This document shows positions 59,101 to 64,000 of a stretch of DNA of 64,000 nt, in pieces. The DNA is from Megaleporinus macrocephalus (taxonomy: Eukaryota > Chordata > Actinopteri > Characiformes > Anostomidae). The number at the start of each line of letters is the position of its first letter. The first letter of the stretch is position 1. The translations under genes were made by a program, and so were the position numbers. The stretch is taken from positions 6,473,864-6,537,863 of the forward strand of contig CM038705.1 in assembly GCA_021613375.1 (NCBI GenBank), written 5' to 3'. The notes under the pieces are model-generated. The model saw nothing but the letters and a program-made list of their open reading frames with translations, was not told where the DNA came from and ran no database searches.

Positions 59101-59570
59101 TAAGGTGGATATATTTGGCTAAGGTGGAGATATCTGGCTAAGGTAGAGATAACTGGCTAAAGTGGATATATCTGACAAAGGTGAATATATCTGGCTAAGG
59201 TGAGGATATCTTACTAAGATGGACATAACTGGCTAAGGTGGATATATCTGACTAAAGTGGAGATATCTAGCTAAGGTGGAGATAGCTGACTAATGTGGAG
59301 ATAGCTGGCTAAGGTGGAGATAGCTGACTAATGTGGAGATAGCTGGCTAAGGTGGAGATAGCTGGCTAAGGTGGTGATCACTGACTAAGGTGGAGTTATC
59401 TGGCTAAGTTGGAGATAACTGACTAAGGTGGAGTTATCTGGCTAAGGTGGAGTTATCTGGCTAAGGTGGAGTTATCTGGCTAATGTGGTGATAGCTGGCT
59501 AAGGTGGATATATCTAAGGAGAAGATAGCTAACTAAGGTAGAAATATCTGACTAAGGTGGAGATAGAATC
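56111..59570. repeat. 19-bp tandem array (CTAAGGTGGAGATAGCTGG), interrupted once
   Basis: Two units at 56120-56155, then a 0.7-kb interruption, then about 140 units from 56878. Unit variants end GATATCT, GATAGCT or GATAACT. A block of about 760 bp (57290-58050) recurs nearly unchanged 798 bp later (58088-58850); 798 is 42 x 19. Confidence 0.97.
56156..56870 (+). other. Non-repeat insert splitting the 19-bp array
   Basis: About 715 bp unlike the array. It contains a 115-codon open frame (56471-56818) with no recognised motif and a CATTTGCATAGCCCCTCC stretch. It may be an inserted element such as a solo LTR, but no terminal repeats or target duplication were identified. Confidence 0.4.
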
Positions 59571-60370
59571 TTTCATAAGAGTGTATAAATAAATGTATTA
59601 TTTTTAGTATTGTTGTTATTATTGTTATTGTTGTGGTGGTAACCTTAAGCGTGTGCTGTTAGTACCTTTATTCAACCAGTATTGTACTATATTGCGTTGC
59701 TGCTGCTTTCCTTGAAAATATATAGACTCTATACTGTCTGCCTCGACTCTTGACAGTAAAATTATAGCGTAACACCAGCCTCATACTAACGTCTCCTTAA
59801 TCAGGTTGAGGCTAATGCGACCTTTTATTCTTGCTTTCTTGCGCAGGCCGTGGCATTCACAGGCCTCTCTAAAGGTCATAGAAATCAAACAGAAGAGGCG
59901 GTGCTGGACAGGAGCCTTTTGTCCTGCTGAATTTAGCTTGGTTTTAACGTTGGTATTTAACTGCAGCTCCTTCGGAGAAAGAGACTAGCGCAGAGACAGA
60001 CGCTGTTCTGACCCAGTTCGAGCTAGATGTGTGGACTGCTTGTGCTTCGGAGTTGAGGGGGGGGAACGTAGCAGGACACAGATGGACAGTGCGCATGTTG
60101 AACAGTTGCAGAAACGGTTAAGATTGAGAGGTTCTCATCTTTTGAGAACTTAAATTAATTTGTTAGCATGAACATAATCCATGGTGGTGGTTGTTCATGT
60201 GTGGTTTTATTTTGCATGCATTTGGCTCGTTATGGGGACCTTATGTCCCCAAGATGATTGAAAACCTTTTGATATTGTGGGGACATTTGGATTTGGATAA
60301 AGGTTGCCCAGACTAGTCAACTGATCATATGTTTATAACAACATGGGCACCTCAGAGAAGACAACAGGTG
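59571..60370. other. Flank sequence, no gene recognised
   Basis: Contains only a short dispersed-repeat fragment near 60230-60290 (TATGGGGACCTTATGTCCCC). Confidence 0.5.
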
Positions 60371-60374
60371 AGTA

Positions 60375-62045
60375 GCCTCATAATTTAAGGGTCCATATCT
60401 CCGGTTTGGAGTCAGTTACTCTTGTTTTCTACTCTCTGGATCTCCAGTGCGGGTGAGTATATTGGAACAGGAGGTTTAGGGTCCTTATCTTCGGTTCCCT
60501 AAAGGCTAGCAAAGCAATCCATTGGCCCCTTGGAGAGGGCACATCATGCTACTGACCTGACCAGAACACTCCTGACCTCCAGAGTTTGGCTATGTTCTAC
60601 ATATTTTCAGCGTATCTAAAGTGCTTCAAAGACTCGATATTGACCTGCATCATCTCCGGTTTCCCGAAGACCACAATGGAAGGTCACGTGTGGTTGGAGA
60701 ATGACCATAACGCCCTTTAGTCTTGTATAGTTTGAAGCAGGTTACTCTTATTTTAACTTAGTTATGATGTTCTAAATCTCTCTGGGACTCTGGACCTCCA
60801 CTGTGGGTAAGTATCTTGGAGCAGATACAACTTTGTGAGGTTCCAGAGTTCATATCTCCAGTGGTCCGTATATCCGTATTCCTGAAGGTTAGCAATGCAA
60901 TCCATTGGCTCCTTGCAAAGGGCACATCATGCTACTGACCTGACCAGAACACTACTGACCAGCAGACATTGGCTATGTTCTAAATTTTTTCAGCTGATCT
61001 AAGGTGCTTCAAAGATTGGATATTGACCTGTATCATCTCCGGTTTCTTGTAGACTACAAAGGAAGGTCATACGTGGTTGGAGGGCGAGCATAACACTTTA
61101 TATTCCTGTACAGTTTGAAGCAGGTTACTCTTATTTTTACTGAGTTATGATGTTCTAAATCTCTCTGATCTTCCGGACCTCCACTGCGGGTAAGTATCTT
61201 GAAGCAGATTCAAATTTGTGAGGTTCCAGAGTTCATATCTTCGGTGGTCCACATGTCCAGTTTCCTAAAGACTAGCAATGCAATTTATTGGCTCCTTGGA
61301 AAGGGCAAAAATTCTAAAATTTTCCAGTGTATCTAAAGTGCTTCAAAGACTGGATATTGAACTGCATCATCTCTGGTTTCCTGAAGACTACAATGGACGG
61401 TCATGTGTGGTGGGAGAAAAACTGTAACGTTATGATGTTCTAAATCTTTAAGAACCTCTGGACCTCCACTGCGGGGAAGTATCTTGGAGCAAATACCAAT
61501 TTGTGATGTTCCAGGGTTCATATCTCCGGTTTCCTGAAGGCTAGCAATGCTGTGAAGTTTGGAGTTGGTTACTCTTCTTTTCACCAAATTACGGCATTCA
61601 GAATTTTTCAGACTCTTCGGATCTCCAGTATGGGTGAGCATCCTAGAACAGGAGGTGTCAGGGTCCGTATCTCCAGTTTCCTGAAGGCTAGCAATGCGAT
61701 CCATTGGCTTCTTGGAAAGGACGCATCACGCTACTGACCTGATCTGAACACTCCTGACCTGCGGAGTTTAGCTATGTTCTAATGTTCAGTTTTAGCTGAT
61801 CTAAACTGTTTCAGAGGCGGGATATTGACCCGCATCATCTCCAGTTTCCTGAAGTCTCCAATGGAAAGTCACGTGTGGTTGGAGAGTGAGCGTAACACCC
61901 TATAATAAGTTGCAATGTCCCCACCTCTGGTTTCAGGAGACTACAAAGAAAAGTCATGTGTGGATGGAGAGCGAGTGTAATACCCTGTAATCTAGTAAAG
62001 TATCTGAGAAGTATCTGGTTCCCTGAAGGCTACCAATGTGATCCA
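60375..62045. repeat. Diverged tandem repeat of about 380 bp, four to five units
   Basis: CTAGCAATGCAATCCATTGG-like anchors at about 60509, 60890, 61274, 61690 and 62031. Shared blocks include GCATCATCTCCGGTTTCCTG, GGACCTCCACTGCGGG-type and AAGTATCTTGGAGCAG-type. Confidence 0.9.
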
Positions 62046-62414
62046 AGGCTCTACTGACCCTGGAATTGGGCTTTGTCAAATTGTTGAAGTAGCTTGTTGC
62101 AAAGCTTTTCCTTCTCATTATTCATGATAACCATCATCAACATCCAGCACTGTACACAGTCAGACTCTCTAGTCGCCTCCAGTTTATAGTAATAGCACTT
62201 ACAGTTGTCTGGGGCAGATCTAGCAGGCCAGAAACTTCATAAACCATTTGGGCAGCAGCCTATAAGTGTGCAACTTCGCTGAGCTCTTCAGAAGGTCCCA
62301 TTTTACTGTTCACGCTTGTCTGTAGTGATTGCATGTTTAATTTTAGCCGTAGGTGTTGAATTCTATGTACTTCACTCTGTTAGCCCAGCAGCTTTGGTTC
62401 TAAATCAAGAGTAA

Positions 62415-63181
62415 GGTCATTTTCACACCTGTAGTTGGTTTCTCTGGTCCGGATCAGTTAATGAGTTTGTTTACTTGGAGCGTTTCCTCCTCTCGGTTTG
62501 GTTTGTTTTCAGACAGGCAAAAACCTAAACGCACCAAAATGCGGCCCAATAAACCACGTGAGCACGTTGTCTCCTCTGATTGGTCAGAGCTATCTGGCGC
62601 GGGAGCAAGAAAGTAAACACAGGGAGAAGATCCGGTTTTCCCAAACTATTCACATTTCTTGTACGGCTTAGCAACGGATCAGCGGCAGAGACAGCATCTG
62701 TTCATAGCTGTAATAATAATAATCTGATAATATACCAAACTACAGTCCACCTGCAGACCACCCAGCTCACTCCAAACATCAAGTAGACAACGTCCCTCAC
62801 TGCTAGTCCAAGAGAAACCTCGCTTCATTGTCCTCGCCCAGTTAGCTGCTCTAGTTCTCCAGTTCTCTGTTTACGCCATCTGCCGCATCCCATAATGCAA
62901 AGCACACCTGGCTGCAGGAGATGTTTAGATCAAACTTGTGGAGAACACCTAATACTTGGGTTAGATCGAGGTTGGATCACGTTCTCACCACAAATGAACC
63001 GCTCCAGAGTATGCTTGGAACCGGACCGAGACACCACCTCTTCTCGAGGGTCTCGGTGGTTGTTTTGGGCCGCACCCGAGTTCGATTACTGTTTTCACAC
63101 CTGCCCAAAACGAACCAAACCAAAAGAACCAAGAGTCCCTTTTAACTGGACTCACTAGCGCTGGTGTGAAGACGCCCTAAG
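62415..63181. mobile_element. Element with imperfect inverted ends (TTCACACC type)
   Basis: Left AAGGTCATTTTCACACCTG (about 62414) and right GGTGTGAAGACGCCCTAA (about 63163-63180) are inverted. Subterminal GGTTTGGTTTGTTTT and AACGAACCAAACCAAAAG are also inverted. No transposase; superfamily not assigned. 62046-62414 shows nothing recognised. Confidence 0.6.
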
Positions 63182-63527
63182 TCCTCCTTTAATGGAATAT
63201 CAGAGCTGTGCTATGCAGTGATCAGGTGCTTCGTTTCTGAATGGTGTGGTTGTTTTTGTTGGAGTGGGTCTAAAGTAGTATATTTTAACAGGCCCCATCT
63301 TGAGGGAACGCCTCGCTCGTGATGGCGTGACTGCTGACTCTGCAGTCTGGTGCGAGATGTGTGCGGCACGAACGCGTGGATGTGTGTCGGCGAGGGCCAC
63401 GTGCTCAGCAGGACGCTGTCTCTTTAACAGCTAGCCGGCCAACCAGGAGGCAGAGACAGGGCTGTCCTTGGGAACGACCTTGCGGGGCTACAAGTCGTAG
63501 AGGGTGAGAAAGGGACGAGACGGATGA

Positions 63528-63529
<2 letters not shown>

Positions 63530-63562
<33 letters not shown>
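63530..63562. repeat. (GA)n microsatellite
   Basis: About 32 bp of GA. Confidence 0.95.
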
Positions 63563-63566
<4 letters not shown>

Positions 63567-63734
63567 CTCTCACTTTTTCTGTCGGAACCTCGCGCTATCG
63601 CAATCCACAGCTACTTCAGTCTGCCTGCAAGTGGAGATCAGAGCGGAGAGATGAAAGGAGAGGAAGGAAAGGGAAGCTGGAATGAATGAGGCAATGCGAC
63701 ATTTAGGACATTAAGAGGATAAAGAAGTGTTTCT

Positions 63735-63737
<3 letters not shown>

Positions 63738-63793
<56 letters not shown>
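63738..63793. repeat. (CA)n microsatellite
   Basis: About 54 bp of CA. 63182-63999 otherwise has no gene; a G-run with four or more G-blocks lies at 63946-63974. Confidence 0.97.
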
Positions 63794-64000
63794 CACTGCG
63801 TCCAGATTAAACTGGCCACGCGCCATTGGTTCACATTGCATAAGGAATTCTCCGAACGGGATGCAGTGGGGGATAAGAATAGAGGAGGATTAAGGAGAGG
63901 AGGACAGTAATGAAAGCAGAGAAAAATAACAAGGGTAAAGAGAGAGGGGGGGGGGGTGGGGGGGAATGGGGGGAGGATTTGGGCCGAGTTCGGGCTGAGG

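Overview
The window is vertebrate nuclear DNA, most likely from a ray-finned (teleost) fish. Protein-coding sequence is split into short exons with GT-AG introns, and the non-coding part is dominated by Tc1/mariner remnants, DNA-transposon MITEs, (TA)n tracts and long minisatellites. I recognise one gene: the Na+/K+-ATPase catalytic alpha subunit, isoform alpha-3 (atp1a3; its N-terminus looks like teleost atp1a3a). It lies on the minus strand. Its start codon is at 45777-45779 and 17 coding exons run down to position 42. They join in frame to 907 codons. The last part of the gene, which should carry roughly 110-120 residues including TM8-TM10, lies beyond position 1.

Layout. 1-16545: exons 17 to 3, separated by short introns (95-130 bp) and repeat-filled introns. 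Intron 15 holds a Tc1 wreck and a LINE-like tail. Intron 11 holds two tandem copies of a captured ATPase exon fragment. Intron 10 holds a 150-bp satellite and an intact piggyBac-type MITE. Intron 9 is almost all a 24/25-bp minisatellite. Intron 6 ends in a near-perfect 92-bp foldback. 16546-19539: intron 2 and exon 2. 19540-45773: a 26-kb intron 1 that opens with a 65-bp tandem array carrying copies of the exon 2 splice acceptor. It also holds a 4.4-kb CT-rich array and many copies of one MITE family. About 44970-46660: CpG-rich block with exon 1, 5' UTR, GC boxes and a CCAAT box. 46730-63999: 5' flank with no recognised gene, made largely of tandem arrays (about 400-bp, 41-bp, 67-bp, 19-bp and 380-bp units), a dead Tc1 element and an imperfect TIR element.

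All 17 exons have GT-AG boundaries and compatible phases, and no frameshift or stop was seen, so the gene looks functional. Two exons (10 and 12) equal the sums of two adjacent mammalian exons as I remember them (110+135 and 176+137). No RNA genes, CRISPR arrays or bacterial-type systems were seen. The most unusual observations are the tandemly copied splice acceptor next to exon 2, the captured ATPase exon fragment whose differences are mostly synonymous, and a dispersed TIR-bearing MITE family with about a dozen copies.
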